The notes: generated by a model not told the origin, from the sequence alone. A DNA stretch of 64,000 nucleotides from Mesostigma viride (GCA_009746045.1 RPFO01000175.1:2785634-2849633); one strand, 5' to 3'. Numbered from the stretch's first letter, positions 10,089-22,176 are shown. A program made the numbers and translations.

Positions 10089-11109
10089 ATGGCTCGTGGC
10101 CGTGCTGCGGAAAGCGCTGAGACTGACGCCATTGTCCTGACTGGACAGGACAAGAAGGAAATGAACAAATTAAAGCAGCACGAATTGGCAATGCGTTTGC
10201 TGCCCAAGCCGCTGCCACCCGGCAGCAAGGACCCGGAGAAGAAGGATTATTACGACGGCCTGGGGTACTGGTACGCGAAGACAGAGAGTTTCCTGGACAA
10301 CGACCACGTTGCTACGTTGCGATTCAGTGGACATGCACGGCTCGTCGGGAATGCCGGCCGGCCGTGATTTGATCGGGATTGCCCACGAGAAGAAGATGGA
10401 GTGGGCGGACTTTTACAGCCGTTTGAAGGAACTCCTGGTGCCCGAGGGTCTGCTCAAGTCTATCAAAGATATGATGCAGATCCTCACTTTTGAGGTGTCA
10501 GGCGACCCGGTCCAGGCGACACTGGCATTTGAGAGGATGCTGGAAGACACTACGTTGACTTTTCCACATGATTTCAGCGTCGTGCTTCTCCTGGGCAAGG
10601 CCCTCGCCAGTGGTGTGATTACTGACAGCAGTATCCAAGGCCTGGCACCCGTCCTGACAATTAAAGGAAAAGCTGGAAAGCAGGACTGCCAGCTTTACTG
10701 CCATCCGGGAGGCCTTCGCCCTCGGTGGCGCGGCACAGGAATTGGCGGGAAGGGGATCTGCCACCAAGCCCGCGGGAACAGCAAGCATCAGTGCTGTTTT
10801 GGGGGAGGGCGACAGACGCGAGAAGTGCCCGAGGTGCCAGGGCACTGGCCACAACCGTGACAGCTGCAATGCCAACAAGAACTTTCCTCAATGTCGACCA
10901 ATTTGTGTGGCAAGTGCCACAAGCCAGGCCACAAGGCCAGGTTTTGCAAGTCCGGCAGGCAGCCGGACAAGAAAAACGATGCCTCTGCCGACGAGGGTAG
11001 GGCCGGGCCCATTAGGAGGCCTCGTCGGAGCATGCGCTGGGTTCGTCCCCAGCAGGCGCAGCAGGCGCAGCAGGCGCAGCAGGCGCAGCAGGCGCAGCAG
11101 GGAAACTAG
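10089..11109 (+). pseudogene. gag: Copia-B gag, frameshifted, with two CCHC zinc knuckles
   Basis: Starts at an ATG 25 bases after the LTR and changes frame near 10310-10370 and again near 10700. The helical Gag region is clear (WADFYSRLKELLVPEGLL). Two knuckles follow: CPRCQGTGHNRDSC (about 10825-10870) and CGKCHKPGHKARFC (about 10905-10950), both C-x2-C-x4-H-x4-C. Near the C-terminus a CAGGCG-type repeat (11053-11100) encodes QQAQQAQ. The other Copia copies have one clear knuckle, or one plus a variant. Probably not translated whole unless the frameshifts are sequence errors. Confidence 0.8.
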
Positions 11110-11232
11110 ACGGCCCAGGACAGGGCGTATTCGACAGTGATAGGGTTCTGCAGTCTAGCCCAGCGGAGCGGCCATTGGCGAATGCAAAGCAAGGGGCAGC
11201 ACAAGATTTATCGGACAGTGTACCCGTAACTG

Positions 11233-12410
11233 ATGGTAATGAAAAGCTTGTTTCTATTTACGGAATCGCCTCTCGTCTGCACACATTATTTGGCCATGGC
11301 ACAAATGCTTACAAATTTGCAAACGCATAATTTGGGTGGGGCAGAGCTTTTGGCAGCATGTCGAGATTGCTGTGCGCATTGTCCTGTGTGTCAGGCTACT
11401 GGGCCAAAGCTTCCCCGCCACCATGCTAAGCATCCCTCCGCATGCAAAGGGCAGATTGTAGGCGACGTACTGTTCTGGGCGTTTCTCACTTATTTTATAG
11501 CCATAGATAGGTATGCTCATAATGTAGCAGTAATCCCGCTGCGGGGTCAGTCAGCGGAAGATTTGGCGGAGGCTATTGACATTCTCTCTGCGTTTTTCTC
11601 TCCCATTGAGTCACTGCAAATGGACAGGCAGTTCGCATGCTTTGAGGGCAAGCCGGGGTTTGAGTACCTCCGGACAGTGGGCCGTCAAGACCATGAAGGG
11701 CAAGGTTTGGTGGAACGTGCTGTGCAGGAATTTAAACAAGCTGCACGGCGGAACGGTGAGGCTGCTCTTGGTTCTTATGCTTCCCGTTTAGTGTGGGCTT
11801 TGCATATTTCTGCATGCCTATTTACCGCCGTGTGCTCCTTTCAGTGCCTTCACGCAATTGTGTTATCACTGCAGAGGGCTTAATTGCAGCATGGCCACTA
11901 CCAGGCTGCCTGAAGTAGAAGAGGAATGGGCACAGCATTTGCAGCAAAAGTTTGCCAATCTGGTTCGAAGGGATATGCGTAGGCCGGTTACCGCCTATAG
12001 CGTATGGGACCAGGTTTGGATTCATGATGAGGGCTCCTTTGGCAAGAGGGGACAATGGGAGGGCCCAGCCACTGTGGAGGCTGTGGACGTGCATGTACGC
12101 AAGGCGATTGTGTCCTTGCAGGGCAAGCAACACCACATTCCGGCTGGAGCAGACTCAAGCCTTACCTGCCGCACACGAGCGCATGGGAGCGACTTCTCCA
12201 CTACTACGCGGACGTGGCGCACTTCGTGCGAGAGCCAGGTGATGCTCCCACCTCTCCCCCTCGTTCTCTGCCTGCCTCTGACCCTGTGGATGTCTTTGTG
12301 GGGAATAGCAAGGATGATGGTGACGTAGATGATGATGGGGATGTGCGGGCTCTAGCGGAGGATGTTCGAGGCGTAATGAGCGAGCCCCCTGCTGACCTGC
12401 GCGAGGGTAG
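11233..12410 (+). pseudogene. Copia-B integrase, broken by Copia-C
   Basis: The zinc-binding part begins before 11300 in another frame (HTLFGH) and continues to CPVCQ. Catalytic residues: D in VGDVLF, D in QMDRQFAC and E in GQDHEGQG-LVERAV order, downstream in GRQDHEGQGLVERAV. A C-terminal WDQVWIHDEGSFGKRGQW domain is at about 12005-12060. A frameshift lies near 12150; the frame then reads an acidic linker to REG at 12410, where Copia-C inserted. Without Copia-C the frame continues straight into the protease at 32192. Integrase inserts the cDNA into chromosomes. Confidence 0.8.
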
Positions 12411-12598
12411 AGTTAAGAACAAAGCCCAGAGCGTGAGCTCCTGGTCTTTCACACTACGGGATGAGCCAAAGTTGCAGGCAGCGACCTTTTAACCCGTGCA
12501 CCAAGTCACGACCACGGTGGTCACTTCCACGTCCAATGTGGGCGCCCACGCTTCGTGCTTGCCAAGATAGCTGGTCATCCCCATGACCAAGCTATATC

Positions 12599-13080
12599 AG
12601 TTAGTCTCCATGCTTTGCTGTAGACTAAGTCTCAAAGGCATTGTGAATACAACGTATGAATAAGCCTTGTAAACCTACGTTGGTATGTGAATATAAATAC
12701 CACGTGGGCTATGCAGATAGGAATGCTAGTCGAGTCGCATACGTTTCCCTAGATAGGTACTTTGGGTACTGGGGTACGTGACAGATGTTAGTACCCAGTA
12801 TACGTAGTGTCCTGTCATTGGACGGTACTAGAGTATCCTAGATAGGGACCGTACTGCAGCGTGCATTGATCTGTGATCACACGATGCAGTGACTAGACTA
12901 CGACCTGTCATCGTGCGGCCTCGGGCCAACGGTCTGCACCCAACGGTCACTGGCGGCGCAGCCAGTGAGAGGAACGTTGATAAAGGGTAAACCTATTTTC
13001 TAATGAACCAAGCAATTCATTGCTCTCAGCACGCAGTGTTCTCAAGCATTATACTACGTCGTTCTTTCCATTTACTAACT
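12599..13080 (+). repeat. 5' LTR of Copia-D
   Basis: 482 bp, AGTTAG...CTAACT. Positions 12776-13080 are repeated at 16093-16397 with one difference. It contains TATAAATA at 12692-12699. The gag ATG follows at 13100. Confidence 0.85.
12692..12699 (+). promoter_or_regulatory. Candidate TATA box of the Copia-D 5' LTR
   Basis: TATAAATA in the plus-strand LTR upstream of gag. Transcription would start about 30 bases downstream. The damaged 3' LTR lacks this part. Confidence 0.4.
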
Positions 13081-13099
13081 TGAATTTTATCTGCTACCA

Positions 13100-13531
13100 A
13101 TGGCTATCCAGAACAAGAACGTTTCCAAGAAGCTGAACTTTAACGATGATGATGATGGGCAGGATCGGCGGATGCCCAAGGACAACAACCAGAAGCCGGC
13201 TGGGGATGCGGCTATTTCTAAGAAAAAGAAGAAAAACAAGAAGCACAACAATGTCTGCCAGGAGGAGGGGACGGCGGCCGCAAGGCCGACCGACCTACCC
13301 CCCTCCCCTGAGAAGCCGGAGGACGAGACGGCTCCCCCCCGGGGGACCGACTTACCCTCGACTCCGGCGGCTGCAACAGCCGAAACCACGGCTGGAGCAG
13401 CCATGGCTGCGGAGCCCTCGGCGGTCACCCCCCCCGAGGCTCCCCAGTTCGGCCCTCAGTTGCCTTTCTTTCCTCATGCATGCTCTGATATAATGCTCAA
13501 GAGCGGTGGCTATCTTTTCAACATATCATAA
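13100..13531 (+). pseudogene. gag: Copia-D gag remnant
   Basis: A 143-codon ORF from an ATG 19 bases after the LTR. It is charged (DDDDGQDRR, then a KKKKKNKK block) and Pro/Ala-rich, ending at a stop soon after the LPFFPHA region. No zinc knuckle within it. A half knuckle, CLRCFQTGH, appears about 900 bases later (14435-14480) just before the integrase ORF, so the original gag was longer and the middle is rearranged. Confidence 0.55.
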
Positions 13532-14468
13532 CCAAACAGAAAGCTATCGCTGCAGCATGAGGAGCATAGAAACGCTCCAGCGTTATGTTTATGTGATAAA
13601 AGCACTCCTGGCCTATCTATCCCCATCGCCGGCGGTGGGCGGCCTGGGCTGGACGGCATATGCAAACGAGCATATCTGAATGAATGTCATGTCTTTTGAA
13701 CGCAGATCTCCCCATTTTATTTGGGATGAGTGTAAGGGTATTGTTGCTTTCTTGGCAGCACAGCCTCTACCCTCTAGGGAGACTGTTGATCCTCTCTATG
13801 TCAGGGCTGAGGGCCCTTAATCAAACCCACTGCTGTCAACTCCCTAGACATGGAGCTTGCCCAGCCGCCGCACATAATCAATAACGCATGCAGTAGTGGC
13901 AGAAGCCATTACCAAACGCATGTACTTGCGGGTAAAGACATGGCTGGTGCTAACGCTCAAGCAGCGCCGGGAGGCAATAACAAGAAACACTAACAGAAAA
14001 CAAACAAACAAACAAAACTGTTACCAAACCATGGTTGGTGTTGAGGCAGCACAGATGCTGTCCTCCCACTACAAACAAACAAACGAAACGGTTACCAAGC
14101 CATGGTTGGTGTTGAGGCAGCACGGCTACTGTCCTCTCACTACCAACAAACAAACAAAACGGTTAACAAACCATGGTTGGTGTTGAGGCAGCACAGCTAC
14201 TGTCCTCTCATTACAAGCAAACAAACGAAACTGTTACCAAACCATGGTGGGTTTTGAGGCAGCAAAGATACTGTCCTCTCAATCAATACAATGAACAAAC
14301 AAGAAAAGCTGCGATTAATTAACAACAACAACAGTTAAAAAAAAAAAAAAAAAAACCAACAACCGGCCCCAACAGGGCATTAACAACAACAACAACAACA
14401 ACAACAACAATAGGCAACCTGGCAACCCTGGAAGGGTCAGGTGCCTGAGGTGCTTCCAGACGGGGCAT
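13532..14468 (+). repeat. Rearranged gag/INT stretch with a four-copy minisatellite
   Basis: About 13990-14290 holds four ~70-bp tandem units of the form AAACAAACAAAACNGTTACC... followed by ATGGTTGGTGTTGAGGCAGC. The part TTGAGGCAGC...CTGTCCTC recurs once in the intact INT coding region (about 14687-14712). Sequence near 13830-13870 also resembles 14750-14800. The stretch is therefore a degraded partial duplication of this element's own coding sequence. An A run (14337-14355) and a CAA microsatellite (14384-14410) follow. No intact gene. Confidence 0.6.
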
Positions 14469-15731
14469 GTGCAGCCGCAACCAGTGCAACCGCAACCCTA
14501 CACTGGGCAACAATGTGGATCTCTGCCCTGGCAGGCTGCCACTACACGAGGCGCAACCTGGCCAGCTCCAGGCCGCCGTTGCAACAGGCCTCGCTACCCA
14601 AATCAATGTGAGTTCTCTCACCTTGCTTACTCTGAGGATGATGATCTCATTAACCTTGGGGATGGCAGCCAGGGCATAATTGATTTTGAGGCAGCAACCT
14701 TACTGTCCTCCCAACACCCTGTACTGGAACCATACATAAAAGCACTAACCCCTACTGTTGACAACTCCATAGATATCAAGGAGCTTGCTCATCAGCTGCA
14801 CCTAGCCATGGGTCATGAAACAGTGGCTGAGGAACTGGCCAGACGGCTGGGGGGTAGTAGCATGGGAAAACCACTCAGGAATGCAGTAAAACTGGCTAGA
14901 CAACACTGTCAAGAATGTCAGTTTAACAGCCCCAAACCTCAAAAATGGCATACTGCAACTCCTTCCACCACTAGAGGCATGATAGTGGGGGATGTGGTGC
15001 ACATCAACAAAGATGTCCAACCCTACCTGATCCTAAAAGATTCATGGTCCAGGTTCACAGTAATGGAACCCCTACCTGGCATGTCTGCAGGGCAGCTACG
15101 TGTTGCACTCATGATTGCTTTACCCAGATTCTACCCAGTTGACAGAATTTTGCTTGATCAACAATTTTCTTGTCTGACTGACCTGGAAGGGTGTGAAGCA
15201 ATAGAGATTGCTGGGCTGGAAGATCATGAGGGTCAGGGGGTCATTGAAAGAACCATCAGATCTGTCAAAACCCTACTGGCCAAAAATCCTTCCAAGGATG
15301 CTACTTCAGGGGTCTATTGTGACAGGGCACTCTGGTGTCATGAAATGTGCACAACCCTAAACATGAGACCTGTCTTACATGCCAAGTGGGGTGAAATAAT
15401 CCCAGCAGGCCTGCAGGCAGGTGTATATCCCCCAGAGGTGATAGCACTGTACAACACTGCACGTGCACAAACCTCAGCAAAACTGGCAGAAAAAGATAAA
15501 ACCCATCCCAGGCCAGTATTCCAAAAAGGTGATCAAGTCCTCTATTACAAGGAAAACAGCTTTGGTAAGGTTGGAACTTGGCTAGGTCCAGTTACCATCC
15601 GTGGATTTACCAAAAACAACAAGACCGTGGAAGTCAAGCACAATATCAATGGGAAGCGTCACAGGGTGAGCTGTCATAGAATTAAGAAGTATTATTCTCC
15701 CATGGCAGACGTGCCTGGGGAAGAGTCTTGA
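14469..15731 (+). CDS. Copia-D Gag C-terminus and integrase
   Basis: A 420-codon open frame (first codon not ATG). The integrase zinc domain has HLAMGH (H-x4-H) and CQECQ (C-x2-C). Catalytic residues: D in VGDVVHI, D in LLDQQFSC and E in HEGQGVIERTI. A C-terminal FQKGDQVLYYKENSFGKVG domain ends the ORF. This is the best-preserved integrase in the window with canonical spacing. It directly follows a Gag half-knuckle with no protease between, supporting GAG-INT order. Integrase alone could act only with helper RT and Gag. Confidence 0.8.
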   Translation: MQPQPVQPQPYTGQQCGSLPWQAATTRGATWPAPGRRCNRPRYPNQCEFSHLAYSEDDDLINLGDGSQGIIDFEAATLLSSQHPVLEPYIKALTPTVDNSIDIKELAHQLHLAMGHETVAEELARRLGGSSMGKPLRNAVKLARQHCQECQFNSPKPQKWHTATPSTTRGMIVGDVVHINKDVQPYLILKDSWSRFTVMEPLPGMSAGQLRVALMIALPRFYPVDRILLDQQFSCLTDLEGCEAIEIAGLEDHEGQGVIERTIRSVKTLLAKNPSKDATSGVYCDRALWCHEMCTTLNMRPVLHAKWGEIIPAGLQAGVYPPEVIALYNTARAQTSAKLAEKDKTHPRPVFQKGDQVLYYKENSFGKVGTWLGPVTIRGFTKNNKTVEVKHNINGKRHRVSCHRIKKYYSPMADVPGEES

Positions 15732-15734
15732 AGC

Positions 15735-16092
15735 ATGGACTCACTACTTCTATCTGGCAACTCCAGCATGCCCAGCAGTAGCCATGAGCCACCAATTACT
15801 GCTGTTGACAGCACCACAGCACCCTCTGTGAACCCTTCCACCCTCAGTGAAGCCAGGCCCACTTCACAACCTGGGGATAGCTTAACCAGGCACGAGGTAG
15901 CTGGGTTGGAAGCATTAGCTCAGCCCCAAGGCACCAAATTGTCTGCCAACCCTCCCGCTCTGAGGTCAAGATTGGCAGTCGCCTTGCAAGCATTACACAG
16001 GTCACATAAGCAACAAGCTGCTGTGGCCGAAGGGCTGGCAAAAGTCTCAGCTGTGTGCACTAGTCAGGACCCCTGGACCCTGGCAATAGGTG
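15735..16092 (+). pseudogene. Copia-D INT-PR linker, cut before the protease
   Basis: The reading continues through a Ser/Thr/Pro-rich linker and a helical stretch (LRSRLAVALQALHRS) to DPWTLAI. In Copia-E the equivalent text PWQLVAVDTQ leads into the protease, so the coding part breaks off at the protease start and fuses to LTR sequence at about 16093. Confidence 0.6.
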
Positions 16093-16397
16093 ACGTGACA
16101 GATGTTAGTACCCAGTATACGTAGTGTCCTGTCATTGGACGGTACTAGAGTATCCTAGATAGGGACCGTACTGCAGCGTGCATTGATCTGTGATCACACG
16201 ATGCAGTGACTAGACTACGACCTGTCATCGTGCGGCCTCGGGCCAACGGTCTGCACCCAACGGTCACTGGTGGCGCAGCCAGTGAGAGGAACGTTGATAA
16301 AGGGTAAACCTATTTTCTAATGAACCAAGCAATTCATTGCTCTCAGCACGCAGTGTTCTCAAGCATTATACTACGTCGTTCTTTCCATTTACTAACT
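16093..16397 (+). repeat. Truncated 3' LTR of Copia-D
   Basis: 305 bp matching 12776-13080 with one mismatch, ending ACTAACT before TSD ATATC. Its first ~177 bp are missing through the deletion that removed PR-RT-RH. Confidence 0.85.
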
Positions 16398-16858
16398 ATA
16401 TCCCCTTCGTTGTTCCTTGTTCCCATCGGCGTGACGAGGCACGTGCAGGCGTGCAAGCAAATCCCCAACGTCCACTGGCATCAGTGCAGAGCCAGGACGA
16501 GCTGGATTTGCCTAGACTCCTGCAACCTAGGAAGTACAGGACCTGTCACAAGCCTGCAAGGTCTAGTATCCTTGCAGTCCTGTGCCAGCTCCAGTACCCC
16601 ACCAGTCACAGGCTGCTGCTCCTCCTGGTCTACGGGACCACAGTCACGTGATGGACAGGCTAAGCCTGTGCAGGCACGACCTGCCACGTGTCCTGTCCAC
16701 TACACCAGAGGATTGCACCCTCGCCGGCCGCGGACGGCTAGGACTTCGGGACCTCATATCTTTCTCGTCCCTTGTCTGTTTCAGGCGGTCAGCACGGCGT
16801 TGGAAAGGTCTTTCCAAACTGCATCCACTTAGCATATTGGCTGCCCAAAATGCTAACT

Positions 16859-17885
16859 CCAACCCTTTCTTCTTTTGGAGCTGGACCAGCTTGAAACAGG
16901 CCTAACCTAGCTTGTGCCCACTCAGCCACAGACCGCTTGGTCCCTTTCGAGGTTGATCAGACCTGTTAGGGCCCAGGTTCCTGCCTTCCTTTTGGGAAAC
17001 AACATATGTGCCCTTGGAACAGATTAGGTGTACTGGCCAGTGAATCAGAGGTCACCCCAGGTTATCCCCTGACCCCTTGGTCAGCTCCCAACCTTTCCTT
17101 GGGAACTTGGTGCTGGATTAAAGTCAAGGCACATTACCTAGTCGGCAATGGCTGGGATTAAAGGATGCCAAGAACGTACTATTGTGAGTTCCTGATCTTT
17201 CACAGTCATCACAGGCGCCCGTTCTTATGGCGCCCGCCTTGGCCAACCTTTCCCGTTATTGCTCACAGAACTCAGGTAGTACCCATGCAAATGCTGCCTT
17301 CTTGGGGAGCCCATGTCTTCACTGGGTGTTAAGCCCAGGAGTCATTCATGCACACCATGCTGTGGCTCTGCTGGGGAATTGAACCCCACCCCAACCTCCA
17401 GGTTTAAAGGTTACCTGGAACTGCATGTGAACAAGACAAACATTACAACGATGTCAACAACATGAGGACAACATGATTATGTTTTATTCAAGCATTATAT
17501 AACCCAGAATGTGGCTCCCTGCATGGCAACCATGTGCCACATGGTCACACAACCAGGTTCTTTATTAGCAACAGGTTGAAACAAGCACTAGAGAGACATA
17601 TAAACAGCAACCTGTAAGAACCAGCATTCGGGCTGCCCTTGCATGGCCTAACTGTTTGAGGCCAAAGGCGTCGACTTAAGTCCTGGCGACTCTTCTGAAA
17701 CCCCATGGGGAGGGCCAGGCAGGATTCTCAGTTGGCAGGAGTGCATTCCCATCCAACTCCTGTCCAGGAGGGTGTACCCAACCCTGAAGGACTGGTTGTC
17801 AACCACTAAGAACCAGTCACCACTTGGTCCTTTGGTCAAGCAACCCACTGGGGATCGACACCCAAACTGAAGCAAGACTTGGTCT
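16859..17885 (-). other. 3' untranslated part and polypurine tract of Copia-C
   Basis: About 1 kb between the RNase H stop and the 3' LTR. No ORF with recognisable motifs. The minus-strand purine run AAAAGAAGAAAGGG at 16875-16861 directly before the LTR is the likely plus-strand primer site. Confidence 0.6.
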
Positions 17886-20800
17886 CTATGGCCTCCCATG
17901 CAAGGGGTCCATGAGCCCACGGAGCAGAGGGTACTGCCGCTCAGCCTTCTCCTCCAGCTTGGTGAGGGCATCTGCGGGGTTGTCCACACCAGGCACATGT
18001 TCAATGTGAGCTAGGTAGGACATCTCCTTGAGCAGCAGATAATCAAGATCCCTGCTCCTGGCCAGCTGCCTGTGCACAAATTGCACCATGCCCATGCTGT
18101 CAGTCCTCACCAGTGTGTGCAGCTGCAACCTACAGGAAGCCTGGCACTTGACATAGCTGGTAGAAGAGCTCCCTCAAGTAAAGAGCAGTATGCAGCCCTT
18201 CACAAATTGCCCTGCACTCAGCAATATCACTGCTGGGTGTAACCCTGTTCTGCAACCGACTGTACCAGGTGACTATAGAGAGGTTTGATCTTGCTCCAGG
18301 GTAACAAGTGCTGCTGCTCTGCCCCTGACCTCTGTGACTTTCCTATTGTCCATAGAACTGTCCACATAGAGAACCATGTCAAGGGGCTTGTACAAATCCA
18401 CAGGACCCAGTATGAGAGGGGGAGACATCATGACAGCCTGCACCACACTCTCAGCACCCACCTCAACCGGCAGCTGGGAATCAGTAAGTCGACTCAAAAC
18501 CAGCAAGTCAGGGGCACAAATACTTGCAAGCCATGCCAGCATGCCCCTGATGGTAGCACACCTAGCCTGCGTGATGGGCTCCTGCAAAGCATCCACAATC
18601 TGCTGGGGGTAATCCTTACCACCCTCCATCTTGATGTACCACGCGCCCTGCTTCTGGAACAGCGTAGCCTGCATGCCACAAAATACCATGGGCTCATTCT
18701 CCACCATGTGCTGAATCTTACCCAGCTCAAAACGCTTCTGGATCTTGGCCAAAACAGCCTCTACCCAGGCTGGTGGACCTATGAGGTGCAGGTCATCACC
18801 ATCATGCAGGGAGGCAAAGTTAGACAGGGAGGCCCTCATAGGACCCTTGGAACAAGCAGGGGTCCACTGGAGACACAGAAAAGCCACAGGTATTCTTCAG
18901 AAATTTCTCTAGGCTCTTTCTCCAGATTATGAGACTGGACCTGAGACCTTCCAACCCTTTCAGAATTCTCAGGTACCTGGCCTTTATCTCTGCCCTCCAC
19001 ACAGCAGGTACAGTCACAAAGAAAGGAGGGATATCACGCCAAGTCTGCCTTAGTAGCCTGATCCTGGTCACCCTTAAGAAAAGCTCTCTTGAAATCAATC
19101 AGCACGGAGCTATAGGGCACACCCTTAACCAGAAAAGACAGAAAGATACATAGCAGAATCCTCCACGTGTCATGCAGCATCCCTGGAGTATAGAGTTCCT
19201 CATCCAACAACTGGCCACTGAGTGCCATGATATTCGGTCACAACTGGTCTGACATGTGGCACCTGGACACCATCCACCTCCTTGAGCTTGAGGACAAACA
19301 TCAATCTGAGCAGCTGGTGAACTTCTGGCAGCTCATCCACAGGTTCTGCACAGTTGGAAACTATCCACTCATGCCCAGACGCAACAAAGCCAAGAGTCCA
19401 TGCCTTGGCCATCTTGGGGCTCTGCATCATCTCGACTATAGCTGCTTGTAGTGGCGCCAGGGAATAGGACTGTGAGCAGCTATCTGGTACCTGTTTACCC
19501 CTAACTGCCGTGGATCAAAGGTGGTTGGGATGATCAACAGGTCCTCAGCTATGGGCTCCTGACCTTGGGGACCCTCGACATGCTGACTCTTAACAGCCTT
19601 GACCGCCACAGCAAGACCCTGGGAATAGTGATATCTTTCAAGGGGGAGGCTGCCTCTGCCTTCTAGTGCCAACTCTTCAGAGGTCAAGCTAACCCCTGGC
19701 ATGCACAAGAAGTTCTGACCCAGGATGGCAGGCCCCTGATAGCCCTCTACCACACAGAACGTGGTGGGCACCCCTAAGATAGGCACACTCACTTCTCCTA
19801 GGATCTTCATGGACACCTTTCCTGAGAAATCAGACACAGCAAGGCAACTGGGTTTGGACATCTGCAAGCCTACAGCATCCTCTTCCCTGATGACAGACAC
19901 CTGTGAGTTGGTATCTACCTCCATTGTAGCTGCCCAACACGACCCCCATCCCGTGAGCTTGGATACCTTGGGATCATGCTTGCTATGCATGAATGAGAGC
20001 TCGGATGACGTCCGCCATGACAGGCCCCCGGGCCTTAGGTGGCTGCCCCGCCCTCTCTGGCCTTGTGACAGGAATCTCAGCAGCCTCATCCTGCTCATCC
20101 TCCAGTAGGGACAGACCATCATCCACAACAGGAGTGTTAGCAGCTGCTGCCTGGCTCTGAGCTGGCTCCCCAACCCAACCGGGAGGGCCTGGCCCGTCTG
20201 CAGGCCAGATTGCATGTGGCCTTCTTTCCTTGACATGAGCCCAGGACAACCTGTACACGTGCCTTGGATCCTTTTCCAAAGCCACCAGGCAAGATCTATT
20301 GGCATCCTCCACACGAGTAACCACACCATCCTGCCACTTCCCCCGCTTGCCTGGAATAGATGGTTCCTTCCACATCCTGACCTTCAGCCCCACCTGAGGC
20401 CTCAGCACATTCCAGTTCTTGTCCTTTAATACGTCTCAGCTGGGCAAACAACCTGTCTGCCTTCCTAAGACTGGCCTGCACCACCCTATCAGGCAATAAG
20501 CTATACTGCAGGGCCAGGGGAGAGACAGCTACACCATCAAAGTAGTAGCCCTGTGGTTCAGCTGCTCCTCTATGCCCTTACACCAGGCTGCTCTCTCTAA
20601 GGCAGATGCCACAAGTGGCACTGTCTCTGCTGCTAGCACCACTGTCTTCACTTCACGTATGGATCTCTCCACAGCCCCTTGCTGCCCATGGCTCCCCCTG
20701 GGGACTACTACCAGCTTACAAGGCAGCTGGTCTCGATGCTTGAGCAAACAGTCAAACTGCAAGTCTGCCTGCACACTCTTGCACATGCACCCCAAAGCCT

Positions 20801-21374
20801 GGGATCAGGGCCTTCATACCCAACAATAAGTGATGCTCCTGCATACCAGGCAGAACGTCTATCAGCCTATATCTACTGAACCTGTCCACCCCCACTAATA
20901 TATACAAGCCCCTGATATGCTGGACATCCATCTGGATGTCGCCACGCTCCCTAGCTGGCTCCCTAGCATGGGACTGGCCAGGATGGGTGAACAGCATTCT
21001 CCTGGCATCCACAGTTCTCAGCAGCAGCCTGGGAAGCTTCCCACAGAGGCTCTCTCCCTAACTTCCAGGCAAACATTGCAGCCTGCCCAGAATGACCAAA
21101 CATGTGATGCAATCTATGGCCAGCCTCAGCATAGTTCAGCACTCTCTCAGTACTGACCTGGCGAGACGCCTGGACCGTGTGTGGGGACACATGATCCACA
21201 CCTGGGGTTCCAGGGCTCTTCTGCAGGCCCTCCTGACTCCCTGCATGAGCCAGATCCTGCTCCCTGGACCGCTCCAGGCCCTTCCAGTGCTCAAGGTCCT
21301 TTGGTCACCCTGGCCAGCACCTGCTGGAGACCCACCACCTGCAAGAGGCATAGGGGATTCAGCTGCAGCATTGT
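17886..21374 (-). pseudogene. Copia-C pol: INT, PR, RT, RNase H in broken frames
   Basis: Integrase: HHMFGH and CGCQ (about 21110-21030, CxC spacing as in Copia-A), E in QQGAVERSI (about 20680) and a C-terminal GKRGKWQDGVV domain (about 20350). Protease after integrase: EVDTNSQVSVI (about 19925) and AILGQNFL. RT: DFKRAFLKGD (about 19090) and a damaged catalytic box HDGDD (about 18803), one residue longer than HGDD elsewhere. RNase H: YVDSSMDN (about 18355), ending NPADALTK (about 17970). At least five frames are needed, so it is dead unless indels are errors. Gypsy-1 splits it from most of its gag. Confidence 0.8.
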
Positions 21375-21379
21375 TATTG

Positions 21380-22158
21380 TGTAACGACTAAAAATGATCA
21401 TCAGCATCATCCATAGTCCAAATATGAAAGATCTTTTACCTGGGTTGCTTTCTTGAGTTGCAGAACTTCAAGTATCCGAGCAACGTTGAGATGGAAATTC
21501 CACAGCACGTGATTTAGGGAATCACAACCCCTTGTAGACACAAAGACAAGCTCGTGTATAGACGACCTCTGTGGAACTGAAGGACGTCTATAGCCAAGGG
21601 GCTCTTATGAATGGACAACAAAGACAAGCTTTATTATACCATGATGAATCAAAACCAACGTAGCAACAATGGCGACCCACGTCCTTGATATCGACGTGCT
21701 TGTCGAACTTGCTCCAACCTTAGCCTGAAGAGAACCAATCAGAACCATGGAATCCTATACAAGATCTTCGTATCCATCCTAGTCACACAAAACAGAACAA
21801 CACCACACACAGCCTGGCAGAATCTTTCCATGAGATCCAAAATCTGTCGTGAGCACTGAAGTCCCAAAGGAGCATTTAAGACTCAATAGTACCAACTAAC
21901 AAACTACAACCCCACGTGGATCAGGCCACGACCAATGAGGGCTCCTATCAGTAGTATCAGCCAACAAACTACAACCCTACGTGGATCAGGCCACGACCAA
22001 TGAGGGTTCCTATCAGTTGGCTGACAAAGTATCAGCTCCAAGTACCGTCGTCTTAGAAACCTCATAACTTTCTCAATACTGATCCAAAAGTCCTCGAATA
22101 AAAGCCAAACATTCACAAAACAAAGGATGTAACAACAAAGTCATTTTTGCTTGTTACA
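21380..22158 (-). repeat. 3' LTR of Gypsy-1
   Basis: 779 bp with TG...CA ends. About 21892-22020 holds two imperfect ~65-bp tandem copies around GTGGATCAGGCCACGACC, also present in the other LTR, so the duplication predates this insertion. Confidence 0.95.
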
Positions 22159-22176
22159 TATCTCCCCCTCAAAACT
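22159..22176 (-). other. Polypurine tract of Gypsy-1
   Basis: Minus strand GTTTTGAGGGGGAGA directly before the 3' LTR; the expected plus-strand primer. Confidence 0.7.

Larger units (their letters stand above)
12599..16397 (+). mobile_element. Copia-D: internally deleted Copia, TSD ATATC
   Basis: ATATC at 12594-12598 and 16398-16402 flanks termini AGTTAGTCTCC... and ...TTTACTAACT. It has a full 5' LTR (12599-13080), a gag remnant, an integrase ORF and a linker ORF that stops where the protease should begin. There it joins the inside of the 3' LTR, so protease, RT, RNase H and the first ~177 bp of the 3' LTR are gone. The remaining LTR overlap differs at one of 305 positions, so the insertion is recent. 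It depends on other elements for RT. Confidence 0.85.
12411..16858 (-). repeat. 3' LTR of Copia-C, split by Copia-D
   Basis: The two halves, 12411-12598 and 16403-16858, join to 644 bp. On the minus strand it starts AGTTAGCATTTTGGG and ends GTTCTTAACT. A purine tract (minus AAAAGAAGAAAGGG, 16875-16861) sits just before its start. The first 66 bp match the remnant 5' LTR at 32121-32186 with one difference. Confidence 0.8.

Noticed and set aside
16720-16800. Intron acceptor (TGTCTGTTTCAG) near 16783
   Set aside because: It lies inside the Copia-C LTR on the strand opposite to the element; the matching sequence break at 32121 is an LTR deletion, not a splice.
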